The translations under genes and the position numbers were made by a program. The notes under the pieces are model-generated. The model had not been told where the DNA came from. It worked only from the letters and a program-made list of their open reading frames with translations, and searched no databases. Shown here piece by piece: positions 49,585 to 61,389 of a stretch of 64,000 nucleotides of DNA. The DNA lies in the NCBI RefSeq assembly GCF_000001735.4, contig NC_003076.8, forward strand, positions 20,835,835 through 20,899,834, in the 5' to 3' direction. The DNA is from Arabidopsis thaliana (taxonomy: Eukaryota; Streptophyta; Magnoliopsida; Brassicales; Brassicaceae). Position 1 is the stretch's first letter; each line of letters opens with the position of its first letter.

Positions 49585-50892
49585 TCACCAGCCAAAAGTA
49601 AACAACTTGAGCTTGACGAAACCAATGAAGAACATGGCTTCGTTAAACAACTTGCGTATGACGAAACCAATGAAGAACATGGCTTCGTTAAACAACTTGC
49701 GCATGATGAAGAACAAGGAGGATTCGTTAAACAACTTGAGCTTGACGAAACCAATGAAAAACAAGGCTCCGTTAAACAACTTGCGCATGACGAAACCAGT
49801 GAAGAACAAGGCTTCGTTAAAAAACTTACGCATGAAGAACAAGGATTCGTTAAACAAGTTGCGCACGAAACCAATGAAGAGCAAGGCTTCGTTAGCGAAT
49901 CTCTGAATCTTGCCGGTCCTGACAAGAGGAGGGAAAAACAACCAACCAGCAGTCACAACGACAAACCCCATAACCATCACTTGTAATATCAAACACGGGC
50001 AAAATTCAAACCCTATCCACCGCGCAATCTTCTTCTTTAACCTGGCGTCGTACGCCACAATGCAAACCCCATGTAACACGAAGAACAGAGTAACCTCTCC
50101 AGTAGGCCGCTCACGAGTTATATAGAAGAAGAGAAACTCGTGAAGTGCACCGGAGACAAGGAATGTGACAAAAACTCCCAAGTACAGAGCATTCTCGGAG
50201 TTCATTTTCCCTTCAGTGATTCGCCGCATCCTAGCGTAGACGTCTGGCAGGAGGATCGTCGGGAGCATGAGTGTCCACCAGTGACCCCAGAAGTCTCGAA
50301 GAGAATAGGCCAAGTATGGTTCATTCAGCTGTGGCTCGAGTTCGCAATCAAGAGCTATAGAGAAGAAAGCGTTGAAGAGCTTTAAGAGAATCTCAAGTAC
50401 CAAGTATAGATGGAGTGGATAGAGAACAAATAGCACAATGGGATATATATGTTGTATGTGATTATACATATGTAACACTACACTCAAGATTACAACTTTA
50501 GTCACGAATTGGTTACTAAACAAAACTTCAATGGGGTATTCCCATTGGAAGAAATAGTCTCGGCGCTTAGGGTTTTGTTGAAGCTTGATGGGGAAGCAAG
50601 CGAAGCAGATGAATCGGGTGAGATTTGAGGGAAGTGGAAAAAGTGGGCCTTGATTGAAGGAGAAGAGTATGAGTTTGAAATTGGCGAGCCATGAGATGAA
50701 AAGCGCTGTGTAACCAGAGAGGTGAACAGAGGCGAAAAACAGAGGAAGAACACGAAACAGAGCACAAATTGGAAGAACAGAGAGAAATCTAAAGATACCA
50801 GGTTTGATTCTGGTTGGTACGTAGTAACAGTAAGATATGGAGATTATTACAGAAACCGAAACCTTGATCAAGTTCTTGAGTTCTTCCTCCAT
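49585..50892 (-). CDS. MBOAT wax-ester-synthase-like acyltransferase with C-terminal repeat tail
   Basis: Single-exon gene of 435 residues, ATG at 50892. The body has 7-9 hydrophobic membrane segments and the wax synthase landmarks: [31 protein letters not shown] and the MBOAT catalytic His in [11 protein letters not shown] (about residue 250). Plant wax-ester synthases esterify fatty acyl-CoA to fatty alcohols in the ER and are about 340-350 residues. Here the usual end ([14 protein letters not shown]) is followed by about 100 extra residues made of seven near-copies of a hydrophobic 15-mer ([19 protein letters not shown]). The repeats at DNA level are 45, 39 or 33 bases, so frame is kept. 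Whether the tail forms extra membrane helices is unknown. No intron or frameshift was seen. Confidence 0.9.
   Translation of the reverse strand: MEEELKNLIKVSVSVIISISYCYYVPTRIKPGIFRFLSVLPICALFRVLPLFFASVHLSGYTALFISWLANFKLILFSFNQGPLFPLPSNLTRFICFACFPIKLQQNPKRRDYFFQWEYPIEVLFSNQFVTKVVILSVVLHMYNHIQHIYPIVLFVLYPLHLYLVLEILLKLFNAFFSIALDCELEPQLNEPYLAYSLRDFWGHWWTLMLPTILLPDVYARMRRITEGKMNSENALYLGVFVTFLVSGALHEFLFFYITRERPTGEVTLFFVLHGVCIVAYDARLKKKIARWIGFEFCPCLILQVMVMGFVVVTAGWLFFPPLVRTGKIQRFANEALLFIGFVRNLFNESLFFMRKFFNEALFFTGFVMRKLFNGALFFIGFVKLKLFNESSLFFIMRKLFNEAMFFIGFVIRKLFNEAMFFIGFVKLKLFTFGW
49597..49905. repeat. In-frame 45-bp tandem repeats (coding)
   Basis: The word AAACAACTTG (or a close variant) starts at 49600, 49645, 49690, 49729, 49774, 49819 and 49852: spacings 45, 45, 39, 45, 45, 33, all multiples of three. 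Units contain ACGAAACCAATGAAGAACA and GGCTTCGTT. They encode the C-terminal tail of the MBOAT protein on the minus strand. The opposite strand is also open but is only a mirror. Confidence 0.95.
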
Positions 50893-51209
50893 CTATCCGA
50901 TCTTTTTTTTTTTTTGTCTTTCTTGACTTTGTTATGACAGCTACACATTGTTAGAAGATTCGGACCAAGGAACCAGTTTTGCCTCTTCCTCTCACGCAAT
51001 GTTAGTGGAAGCCATTTCATCTATGATTTGGTCTTAACTAAAACGGCTTGTCACGAGTACATTTTATTTAAGTAACAAACTATTTTCTAAACAATAAAAA
51101 ACACGAAAAAACTACGTAACTAAAACATTAGACAATGCTGTAATACAATATGACAATGGACGAGCCGATTTGTTAGCAAAGTCTTATCGAAACCCAAGTA
51201 GATTTGAGA
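50893..51209. other. Short intergenic region
   Basis: MBOAT leader and promoter, then the 3'UTR of COG7 (both minus strand). T run near 50905-50917. No other feature seen. Confidence 0.5.
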
Positions 51210-54200
51210 CTAATCGAAACTGATACGACGCATCTTACAAACAAGATTAGCTGTAGGGCAGTCGAGTTCATTACCAGCTTCTGATTTCATCACATCTTTG
51301 AGCTCACCTCTCGGTGTAGCCAAACACGTCTGAAAAGTTGCAAGAACTGGCGGAATTGGCATGGACAGAGCCGAAAGCACATTGCTCAAGTACTCAATAT
51401 CTACAGAGAGTTGTTGTGCTCCTCGGTCTGAAATGTATTGGATTCCTCTCAATTGGTCCATGTACAGAGCGGTTGCTCCTTCTGCTACCTGTTGTTTTAT
51501 TAAAAAAAAAACACTTAGTGGTTAAGGTCTTAGCTTATTGCGATTCGGTTTGACAAAAGCTTAAATTAGACTTACCTTGAACATCCATTCGGTTGCAAAG
51601 AATTGTGCATCCTCGTTGTTTGAATCGCCGTTGGTTGAGATGCCTTCAGCTAGAGGCTCAAGCTGCTGCGGCAAAGTAAGGAGATATTCTCCAACACTTG
51701 TAACATAAGACTGCGGGTATGAGCTGAAATTTGGTAGAGGAAAAGCAGTTTGTTCCTCGACGGAAGACCAGATTGGTAGGCGAGATACTTCCCCTAGACG
51801 TTGCCTGACTTTTGATATAAGGACGTCATAGACAAGTTCATTGACTGTGTCGGCAAATGCAGCAACTCTCTGAGACGCCAAAGGCAGTGCGTGGAATCGT
51901 GGATCTTTGGACTGCAAAAAATCAAAGGGAAAAGGGAATCGATACGCATGAAATATCAAATAGTTAATTCAGAAACTTTGTAAATCAAGCCTACAGGTTT
52001 TCACTACCTGCTCCAATAGGTTTAATAGTTTGTGAGCCTTCTCCGGAACATCAACCAACCGAATAGCTGCCACATCCATGGAAGCTCGTCCAGCCATAGA
52101 CAAATCTCCAGCAGTTTGTTCACTTTTCAAATGTGATAGGTTGTGATCCAAATTTGTGCCAAATAATGAAATAGACAAGCTGGAGTTTAGTCTAGCTAGA
52201 GTTGCTCTCAAAGAGGCTTCAAAGACAGAAGACCTGCTCGTGAGACAATCAGCTACAGTAAGAATTTGAAGTGCTCCTTGAACAATGGACCATTCCTCAT
52301 TTGAAGTCAAATCCATCTTGCGAGAGCTCTCCCTTTTCTCTGCACTTGCATCTTTCTTTGAGCCAACTCCATCACCTGTACCATCCACTCCACACACAAC
52401 TCTCAAAGATTTGAGTGTTTCTTGAAGCATAGAGATATACTGCAACATTATGTCATCTAATGCAAGTATCAGCTCGTCTGCCTCTGACCCTCCAGTAAAG
52501 CCAATACACCTTTCAACTGCAGCTTCAAGAAGAACAACAACTTGGGGAATAGACTCTTCCATCCTACGCACTGTTTCACTGAGTTCAATTCCTTGAGCCC
52601 CAACACCACGAGTAACAGCCCCTCTCAGATCCACCACTGCAATCTCAGAGGATAAAATAGCACGTTCCATCTTCCCATACCTAAAGCATGATCAAACCTT
52701 ATGTCACAAACAGCCTTGAAGAACCACGACCCAAAAAAGTTTCATCAAAAAAATGGGACAATCCATAAATACTAGAAATGGATACAAGACATGGGGGAAG
52801 AGAAGTACACAACATGAAAACTTACTTTTGCTTAAACGATTCAAAGGGTGAGTACACGGCCTTCAGCGTATCTATTAAGATCCTAAGTTCAGATTCCGCA
52901 AACAGGTGCTGAATATTTCTTGCAAAGGAACCAGTTACGTTGTGCAGTTCAATCAGAGCCTCAAGATGCTTGGTCTGAATATTAATACCCTTGGGCAAGT
53001 CTCCAGATAATAGATCCATCACACCTGTTCAAGGAAAACATCAGAATTGTCAGTATTCTCCTAAATACACAAAATACAGATATAAGTCAATTGAAGATAA
53101 TCGTGCATTGTCTGGAAAATTTCCAGTGACTAAATGAAAAATGTAACAAATAAGTTGTTGTTCAAACTTCCTGCAAGTCTCTCTTGCATATTGACAGATT
53201 CATGACATCGGCCACTATGCACAAAAATTACAAACTTAACAAGAACAGCCAAAAACTTTAGCTCATGTAAAGGCAGAAAAAAGTGATACTCTTCTTACAT
53301 CTATCTACCCAAACATGAGGATGGTAGAGTAGAACCACTAAAGAAGCAACGCAATCCCAATTCAGCTGGGTAAAAAGACTAGACTAAGAAGGAAACCTAA
53401 TAATCAAACTGTACTGACATCATATCTAACCTTTGGCGAGTGCTTTTGTTTCAGGAACAGCATCTCCAGTTGCAAGGTTAAGACGAGAAACAAAACTAGC
53501 CCCCAGTACTCCCATGGTCTCAACCAACAGCTTTGGGACGAGAGTCATGTAGTCATCAGGGAAGGCAACCATACACCTAAACAATCATGAAAGCAAAAAC
53601 GTACAACAGTGATTGATACTTAAAGCTGCAATCACCTAAAGATCTGACATACTGTCACTGGAAGGGCCCGGAAAATATATACAGTTTACTGTAAATAAAA
53701 GTAAAACATTTACCATTTCCACTCTTGCTCAAGATAGAGTAGCAACTCGTCGTAAAAGCTTGTCAGCCAACTGGCAAATGATGTCTGAGATGATGTCGAC
53801 TGAAACTCATCGCCGCTAGACAACCTTTGACTTTCACTTCTCTCATTGGCAAGCTTGTTTGCCCTTTGCTTTGTGTCAAAATCTTCCCAGAGTTGTTTAA
53901 TCGGCTTTAGACGGACTTTTGAATATTGCAACTCCAGAGACTTGAATCTCCCAATCCGGATGAGAATTACTCGCAAATCTTGGGCGACATCAACCTGCCA
54001 AATTTGGGGAAAGGCTTTTCAGTCCAATAATGGCAACAGAGACATTACAACCTAAAGTAGTTGGGTTCTCTAGATATACAGGTTCCAACCTTGTGATATG
54101 TTAATGCATCAGTAAGACGTGGCTGCACCATCGCCTCCAGCCTATCTTCCAATACCTCTAGTTGCTTTCTCACATTAGCAAATTCTGCAACCTGTTGACA

Positions 54201-54961
54201 AAAATTGGACTTTAAGTGGTGACGGAAAAAGACTTAAATCCTCAGAGTACTGAAGCTGACATAAAACTACCTCTCCAACAGCAGACAGGCAATTTCGCAT
54301 GCTAGCAAGAGTTTCTGCAGCACGAGGAAGATCGCCACTAGCAAATACATCCTCAACCGTCGAGCTTAACTGAGTTAACCCTGCAGCATCCTGTACATAT
54401 ACCAAAAAGAAGAGAATCAATTGCAGATCTACCCCCAAGTGTCCACATAATGGATCACAAAATCACTATGAATACTAACCTGTAGTGTTTTGTAGGCAGC
54501 CTCCATTCTCTGTTTGACATTGTCCACTCTAGCAAGCGCAGCTATACAATCTGCTGAAGAACCCTCTGCCTGCAGAGTACCGAATTCGATAAGAGCACAA
54601 GTTTCAGGAATTTGATATAATCTAATTTTCGAGAAGAGATCCAAACAAAATCTCAGGAATCAGCACAAATGCGTACCTTCTTGAGCTTCTGGAGGATTCC
54701 AGCAACAGAACCACGCAGAGACACAGCATCATCACGGAGACGCAACACGTCTCGTGTGGCACGAGGAACACGGAGGAGAGCACCACCGCTCTGCTCTTCA
54801 AGAGAAGCTCCGATCTCCTCGGAGGCAATCTGAAGCTTCATTTCCAGATCCACAAGATGTTTCTCGAGTGAATCCTGTGGGTGACGCGCCTGGCACGACG
54901 AGTTAACCCATCGCTTCGCATCGAACTTCTCATCTGAGAATGGACCTAGATCCAGCATCAT
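51210..54961 (-). CDS. COG7: Conserved oligomeric Golgi complex subunit 7 (EMBRYO YELLOW)
   Basis: Multi-exon minus-strand gene of roughly 830 residues. The frame runs back to a GTG at 54976, but the first ATG is 54961 (MMLDLGPFSDEKFDAKRWVN), the typical COG7 start. The N-terminal part (HPQDSLEKHLVDLEMKLQIA, SLRGSVAGILQKLKK) is coiled coil as in CATCHR tethering proteins. Later exons read KQRMEAAYKTLQ, DAAGLTQLSSTVEDVFASGD, KVRLKPIKQLWEDFDTKQRA, FASWLTSFYDELLLYLEQEW, and the last ends LVCKMRRISFD at 51210. The COG complex tethers intra-Golgi retrograde vesicles; the Arabidopsis mutant is known for meristem and cell-expansion defects. Its promoter is shared with the divergent HSP23.5 gene, and TGGGCC elements occur at 55148 and 55163. 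Confidence 0.92.
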
Positions 54962-55407
54962 CCTTGATCCGATCACCCGATTTACCTTAGATTCTCTTCA
55001 GCTTCGACGATGATGATGTTGAAGAGAAGAAGATCCTCTGATTTCGCAGATACACTGAAGAAGAAACTAAACCAAATCGATCTAAACCGACTTTCAAATT
55101 CGACTTTAAAACCAAACCAAAGTAAACGGAAGATAAATTTACAAATCTGGGCCCCAAAGTGATGGGCCGTCACGGAAAAAGTTTTCTTCTTTCTTTTTCT
55201 TTATTTTTCTTTATTTTACTTGGAGACCACGCAGTTCTAGAACCATCCTTAAGCGACTCTCTAGCCTCTAGCAGCTTCTTCTACTCTCTGTTCTATATAA
55301 ACCTTTCTCTAACAGCTTTTTTTTCGTTCAAAGAGTATAAAAAATATCTCATCGAGCTTGAAAATAATTAATCACTTGCTAATTCTAAGCTTCTTCTCTT
55401 TCCAAAA
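54962..55407. promoter_or_regulatory. Divergent promoter between COG7 and HSP23.5
   Basis: COG7 side: TGGGCC at 55148-55153 and 55163-55168 (site II). HSP side: perfect heat-shock element GTTCTAGAAC at 55234-55243 (inverted nTTCnnGAAn), further TTC units at 55275-55281 (TTCTTC), and the TATA box TATATAA at 55294-55300, about 110 bases before the ATG. The layout is consistent with heat-inducible expression of the small HSP beside a constitutive Golgi gene. Confidence 0.7.
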
Positions 55408-56179
55408 ATGGCGTCATCATCGGCTTTAGCTCTCAGGAGACTTCTCTCTTCTTCCACCGTCGCCGTCCCTCGCGCCTTAAGAGCCGTTCGTCCGGTGGCT
55501 GCTTCATCTCGCCTCTTCAATACCAACGCCGCCAGAAACTATGAAGACGGTGTCGATAGGAACCATCACTCAAACCGACATGTTTCTCGCCACGGCGGCG
55601 ATTTCTTCTCACGTAAATCCATGGTTCCTCCGTCCAATTTCGCTATAGATTTTCCCAATTTGATACATGTTTAGTGATTTATGTATAGAGTACATCTAAC
55701 TTTGTTTTGGAGATCTGTTGAATCTGAAAATTTGGTTGTTTTTTCAAACAGATATACTCGATCCGTTTACTCCAACGAGAAGCTTGAGCCAGATGCTGAA
55801 TTTCATGGACCAGGTAAGCGAAATCCCTTTGGTATCAGCTACTCGTGGAATGGGAGCTTCTGGAGTTAGACGTGGTTGGAACGTGAAAGAGAAAGACGAC
55901 GCGTTGCATCTAAGGATAGATATGCCGGGACTAAGCAGAGAGGATGTGAAATTGGCTTTGGAACAGAACACATTGGTGATTAGAGGAGAAGGGGAAACAG
56001 AGGAGGGAGAAGATGTTTCTGGAGATGGACGGAGGTTTACGAGTAGGATTGAGTTACCGGAGAAAGTATACAAGACTGATGAGATTAAGGCGGAAATGAA
56101 GAATGGTGTGTTGAAAGTGGTGATTCCAAAGATTAAAGAGGATGAGCGTAACAATATTCGTCACATAAACGTTGACTAG
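55408..56179 (+). CDS. HSP23.5: Mitochondrial small heat-shock protein (HSP23.5)
   Basis: Exons 55408-55612 and 55752-56179 join in frame (FFS-H-ILDPFTPTRSL) for 210 residues. The N-terminus MASSSALALRRLLSSSTVAVPRALRA... is Ser/Arg/Ala-rich without acidic residues, a mitochondrial targeting peptide. The alpha-crystallin domain follows at about residues 105-205 (GWNVKEKDDALHLRIDMPGL, DVKLALEQNTLVIRGEGE, RFTSRIELPE), ending with the conserved NGVLKVVIPK strand. This is an ATP-independent holdase chaperone of the mitochondrial matrix. The single intron between targeting region and chaperone domain is typical of plant organelle sHSPs. A perfect HSE and TATA lie upstream. Confidence 0.96.
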
Positions 56180-57329
56180 AGTGTTTTATTTTGGATTGTT
56201 TGAGATGGAATGGAAGTAAGTGAGTGAATTTGTGAACTTTAAGGTGTCCTTTGGTGAATCAAGGAGAATGACATTTCCCACGGTCCTATGTGTTCGGGAT
56301 TTTGACTTTTTTCGTTACATCAATGATCTATGTACGTTTGACTACTTTCATATCATAGGTTCGGATTTTGTTTCCCAAATTCTTGATATCGGATTCTGGA
56401 TATGAATATCGTAGCAACTATGATATAGTTGAAGTTATTTGGATATTATTTATGGAGAAAAAGAGTCTGCTAGGACGATTTTCTATCATTATACCTATGG
56501 ACTATGGTGGTGTTATCAAACATGCTGGACAGAGCCATGATCAACGATACATTCGATGCTCATTCTCGATGTTCAAACTCGGTTTTATAAGGGGATGATA
56601 CATCAAATTGATACCAAGTAACTGATTTTGAATGTGCTGGAAATGTTGATATAGGTCTCAGCAACCAGAAGAAGGTTGTGGGACAAGACTATTAGAGAAT
56701 TTTGCTACCGTTTTTTTTTCACCTCTGTTTGGCAAAGCGCGCTCTTTATAGCTTTACTTCTTTGGAACCACTTCGGTGACCATAGAACTCGTTCGTGTCG
56801 GCATCGTCAAATTTAAGTAACTTTTTATTTACCGCATGGTTTATTATTTTGAGTTTTTTTCTTCCGCATTTTATATTCTTCATTTTTCCTTGTCCATCGA
56901 GAAAGAGAGACAAAAAGAGGACGCAATTGCCGGTGCTGAGGAGAATTTTCCAATCGCGAACTCAGGTTTTGATCCATTTCGCTCTCTGCAGAATCCACCA
57001 TTATCTTCATATTTTCTTCTATTGACCTCAATCTTTCAGCTCATCTCTCTCCTTTGGTTAATTGAATTTCCCAGTTTCTTCAATTTTACTTATTTAATAC
57101 ATATCTCTCTCAATTGCAGTATCCTATGAACTTCGTGATCATGGTTTTGAATTTTACTTGCTTCGATTGGCCTACGTTATAAAAAAATTGAAACTTTTTA
57201 ACTCAATTCTCTAACTTACATAAGCTTTTGGTTTGCTTAGCTTATGCAAAATCATGTTGATGCAGGGGACGTCATGCTAAATGAGAATCTGTGGGTTAAT
57301 TCGGAGTGAGAAGGCTATAATAGTTTCTA
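56180..57329. other. Region between HSP23.5 and RIN3
   Basis: About 1.1 kb: HSP23.5 3'UTR, then the RIN3 promoter and a probably spliced 5'UTR (acceptor-like CAG near 57265, exon-like sequence to the ATG at 57330). Short ORFs on both strands (56220-57129) have no motif. Confidence 0.45.
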
Positions 57330-60300
57330 ATGGGGATAACATATTTGCACATTTCCGTGGCAACAACAGCTTTGAGCTTTGTGGGTTTACAAGTCTGGAC
57401 GGAGTTGTCTCTTGATAGACTTAGAGCTGATGGGATAATCACCAAGAACATTTCTTTAGGGAATTCTGAGAATACCCTTGAGCTTCTTCTGAGTTCTCAC
57501 ACTACAATTGCATTGCTGGCAAGTTTTGTTCTCAATATCTACATTCTTCTTGTTCTTTCTCTCAAGGTAAGAGTGGTCTTTTACTTCCGAGGTTAAGTTT
57601 AAGCAATATTCGTCGGCTAGCTTTATTCTTACGTAGAATAGATATACATCTTTTGAATGGTTCTTTCCTTTAGATGGAATTCAATGTAAAGCTCGTAGTT
57701 TGGCTATTAGAAAATACATGAATTATAAGTTTGCACCTGCGGGTTAAGAGTTGTGGTGTAAGAACCAAGTATTTCTGACCTGAAGGATTTAAAAACTCTT
57801 GGTTTTCGATAGTTATAAGGCTTCCGTGAAACCAAATACCATGCTATTTGTTGCCTTAAGGGTCTGCACATACTTGTAGGGTAATAATAGACTAGCTGTT
57901 TTGGGAAATGTCTTTCAATCATTGTGTGAGGATCTGATAACTCTTAATATTCCCTGCAGACTCTGTTTTTTGGAGATCTATATGCCATTGAAACTAGAAA
58001 ACTGGTGGAAAGGCTTGCCAATTACATCATTTACAAGGTAGTTTTTTGTACTTTGATGAAAGACAGTAGGGTGCAACGGAAACCAACCCACAATTTCTGT
58101 CACTTATATAGTTTTATGATATCTGGGATATTCTATTATCTCCTTTACTGAATATATTGCAAAAAAGGATGAAGACGAAATCCTACTTAAAATGACAAGC
58201 ATTAATGGTACATGAGCATATATTTCTACCACATTATTCGATTGGATATCTGATCTGTTTGCATAAAATTAAGTTATTTGCAGATGTGTGCCATTTTCAT
58301 GTTAATAACCTTCTTGGTTACTCCTGTTTTTAGGGCACTTTTCTGCCATTCGTGGTTCCACGAACAGTATTTCAGGGGGTCCTATGGACAATCTGGTTGA
58401 CTGTTCTGTGTACTCTAAAGGTATGGTATACAGGTTGCATAATTGGCTTTCTTGATTTATGATCAGGAAGTGCTGATTTTTTTTTCTAGACACCCTAATG
58501 TGTAGTAAAATGTTGTGTAGATGTTTCAAGCTTTGGCTAGAGATCGGCTTGATCGATTGAATGCATCTCCTTCTTCGACTCCTTGGACATACTTTCGTGT
58601 GTATTCAGCACTGTTCATGGTTCTCTCTACTGATTTGTGCTGGTATTTCCTTAACTCTTTGGTATCATGTGAAATTTTGAGTTGCGGCTTTTTCAACCCC
58701 TTTTTTTTTTTTAATATGAGTGCACTATTTTCCTTCTTCTATTTCAAAATATGAGTGTAAAGTTTTCCTCCTAGTTTCTGTCTCTGGAACCAGATATATA
58801 TTCTTAAAATAAAATAAAGTATAGTTGTATATCAGAGGAGACAAAACAAATTAACCCTAAGTCTCTGAATGGTGCACATGACTTTCATGATGCATATAGT
58901 TCTAGTGAAAGCAGTGTAATTTTCTGCTAAGATAAAACAGAGGCTTTAGTATGTTCTGAGGGTGCATATGCTGTAGTGAGCGGAGAAAATATTGTGTTCT
59001 AGAGTTCCCGTATTTATTATACTGCAGTTCAATGAGGAGAAAATAGGGAGTTTTTAATTCATACACCAGACCCTCTGGATTATCATATTCTGTTCTAGTG
59101 ATTGAAGAATGAACTTGTTCGTCTCTGGATGTTAATTTTGTCGAATCTTGCAGGATAAAGCTTTCCCTTATGATATACAATACAGTTGGTTCGTCTGTCT
59201 ATTTACTGTTACTTTTTGAGCCATGCGGTATAGCTTTTGAGACCTTGCAGGTACTTGAGTAAGATAGTTGTATTCATTGTTTATGTTACCCTTCTTTGTA
59301 ACCGTACCTAGAAATATAGAGGGTTGATCAATCGCATAATGGATCATTTTTTTCAGGCGTTGTTGATTCACGGGTTTCAACTGCTTGATATGTGGATCAA
59401 CCACTTAGCAGTCAAGAATTCAGATTGCCAGAGATCAAAGTTTTATGATTCCATGACAGCAGGTTTTGTCTTTTTCTCGGCATATGATTGTAATTATGTT
59501 TTCTGTTAGACTGCAGGCGTGCATTATTTGAAATTTTTTGTCCTGTTTGGTGTTCACATTACTAACTTGACCTCTTACCCATTGAATAGGCTCGTTATTG
59601 GAATGGAAAGGCCTCCTCAACCGAAATCTTGGTTTCTTCCTAGACATGGCTACCTTGGTAATGGCCCTCGGTCATTATTTGCACATCTGGTGGCTCCATG
59701 GAATGGCCTTCCATCTGGTGGATGCAGTTTTGTTTCTCAACATACGTGTAAGTCTGTTAATTGACTTTCTTTGTAAAAGTGCCACTCTACTGGTTTCTTA
59801 ATAGGCACATACCTAATTGTTAAGTTCTTTGTGTGTTCCCGTTTGATTTTGACAGGCCTTGCTAAGTTCAATTTTGAAACGAATAAAAGGATACATCAAA
59901 CTGAGAGTAGCTTTAGGTGCTCTTCATGCAGCTCTTCTTGATGCAACTTCAGAAGAGCTACGGGATTATGATGACGAATGTGCTATATGTCGGGTAAGTT
60001 TCTGCTTGATAGTTATTGGTCTCCTTACTTTTTTTAGTAGCTCACTAATCTTGGAACCATTATGAATGATAGGAACCAATGGCTAAGGCTAAAAGACTTC
60101 ACTGCAACCACCTTTTTCATCTTGGCTGCCTACGATCATGGTATGCTAGCTCTGTTATGTTGGCAGCCTTGTGCTATTGCGGTTCTGTGAGAACTGTAAA
60201 TCATAATGATATTTTGACTCTGGCAGGTTGGATCAAGGTTTAAATGAGGTTTACTCTTGTCCTACTTGCCGTAAGCCTCTTTTTGTTGGTAGAACTGAAA

Positions 60301-61389
60301 GTGAGGCGAATCCTAGCAGAGGAGAAGTCTCAAGCGATGAACACTTAGCCCGTCAATTTGAGAGACAAAACAATTCTGTGCATGCACTAACCACTGGAAT
60401 GTTTCCAACTGAGACGCCAAATTTCACCGAAAGTGATCCTTGGAGGTTGGGTTCATTGTTCCATATGTTTTCTTCTTAAGTGCATTAAAGTAACAGTGTG
60501 TTCATAACAAGATCATCAACTTCCTGTGGTTTCCTATCCCTGAGCTAAAATACTATGCATTCTCTAATTTTGTCTAATTATACTTGGTTCTTTTGGGTAG
60601 CAAGTAATTGTTGGTTTTGTGAGGACCAAGCTTGTGCCCCCATTGATTTTCTTTTTAAAGACTGGCTTTCTTAAACGGGATTAGCAGTTCTCACCTTTTT
60701 CTCATGCCATATAGGAATTCAGAGGTGGATCCAAGCTGGCTGCAAACATGGTCAGATCAGGGTGTTGATGTTGTGGGTTCCTCTGCAGGCTCCAGATCCG
60801 TTGGGCTGGGGCAGGTTCAATTGATGATGAGGCATCTTGCATCTGTAGGGGAAGGTTCTGCTCAGACTACACTTGACGATGCTTCTTGGGGTCTCTGGCC
60901 AATGAATCCTTCGCAAGCATCGACTTCATCTACATATGTTCCTCCTGGTGCTGGAGGAAGAACAGGTGGTCTGCATCTAAGAACTGTCTCCCGTGCAGCA
61001 AATAACATGGCGAGTATACTAGCAATGGCCGAGACAGTAAGGGAAGTCCTCCCACATGTGCCTGATGAAATAATTTTTCAGGTAAATATTAGATGCATTT
61101 ATTGGTATGTGTCTGCTTTGACAAGCAAGCTACTTGCTGGGTTGAATTGCTAGGATATTTAGTTAGTTTCCTGCATCAAATGAAAGGAAAACATTTGTAT
61201 ATATGAATTTGTGAAGCAAAATTTTCATTAAGAAATTAATGGGCTCAATTTTTCTGAGTTTAATGGCCATTTGTTGTCATTTGTTTGCACACGCTGGGTA
61301 TTGAAGTGATGATTGATTCAATCTTCTTTCAGGACCTGCAAAGAACAAATTCTGTTTCTGTTACAGTGAACAATCTTCTCCAGATGTGA
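57330..61389 (+). CDS. RIN3: RPM1-interacting RING E3 ubiquitin ligase RIN3 (gp78/AMFR-like)
   Basis: Spliced plus-strand gene of about 575-580 residues. Exon segments read MGITYLHISVATTALSFV..., TLFFGDLYAIETRKLVERL, GTFLPFVVPRTVFQGVLW, MFQALARDRLDRLNASPSS, IKLSLMIYNTVGSSVYLL, ALLIHGFQLLDMWINHLA, SLLEWKGLLNRNLGFFLD, ALLSSILKRIKGYIKLRV, then the RING-H2 finger split over introns: CAIC...MAKAKRLHCNHLFHLGCLRSWLD...YSCPTCRKPL. The C-terminal CUE domain includes AMAETVREVLPHVPDEIIFQ and DLQRTNSVSVTVNNLLQM; TGA at 61387-61389. Several transmembrane helices precede the RING. This is the gp78/AMFR order (membrane part, RING, CUE). RIN2 and RIN3 are known to bind the RPM1 NLR and to promote hypersensitive cell death. 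All RING cysteines and histidines are present. Confidence 0.94.

Noticed and set aside
49529-49906. 125-residue plus-strand ORF ([11 protein letters not shown] repeats)
   Set aside because: It is the antisense mirror of the repeat tail of the MBOAT protein; the minus-strand frame continues into a full MBOAT enzyme.
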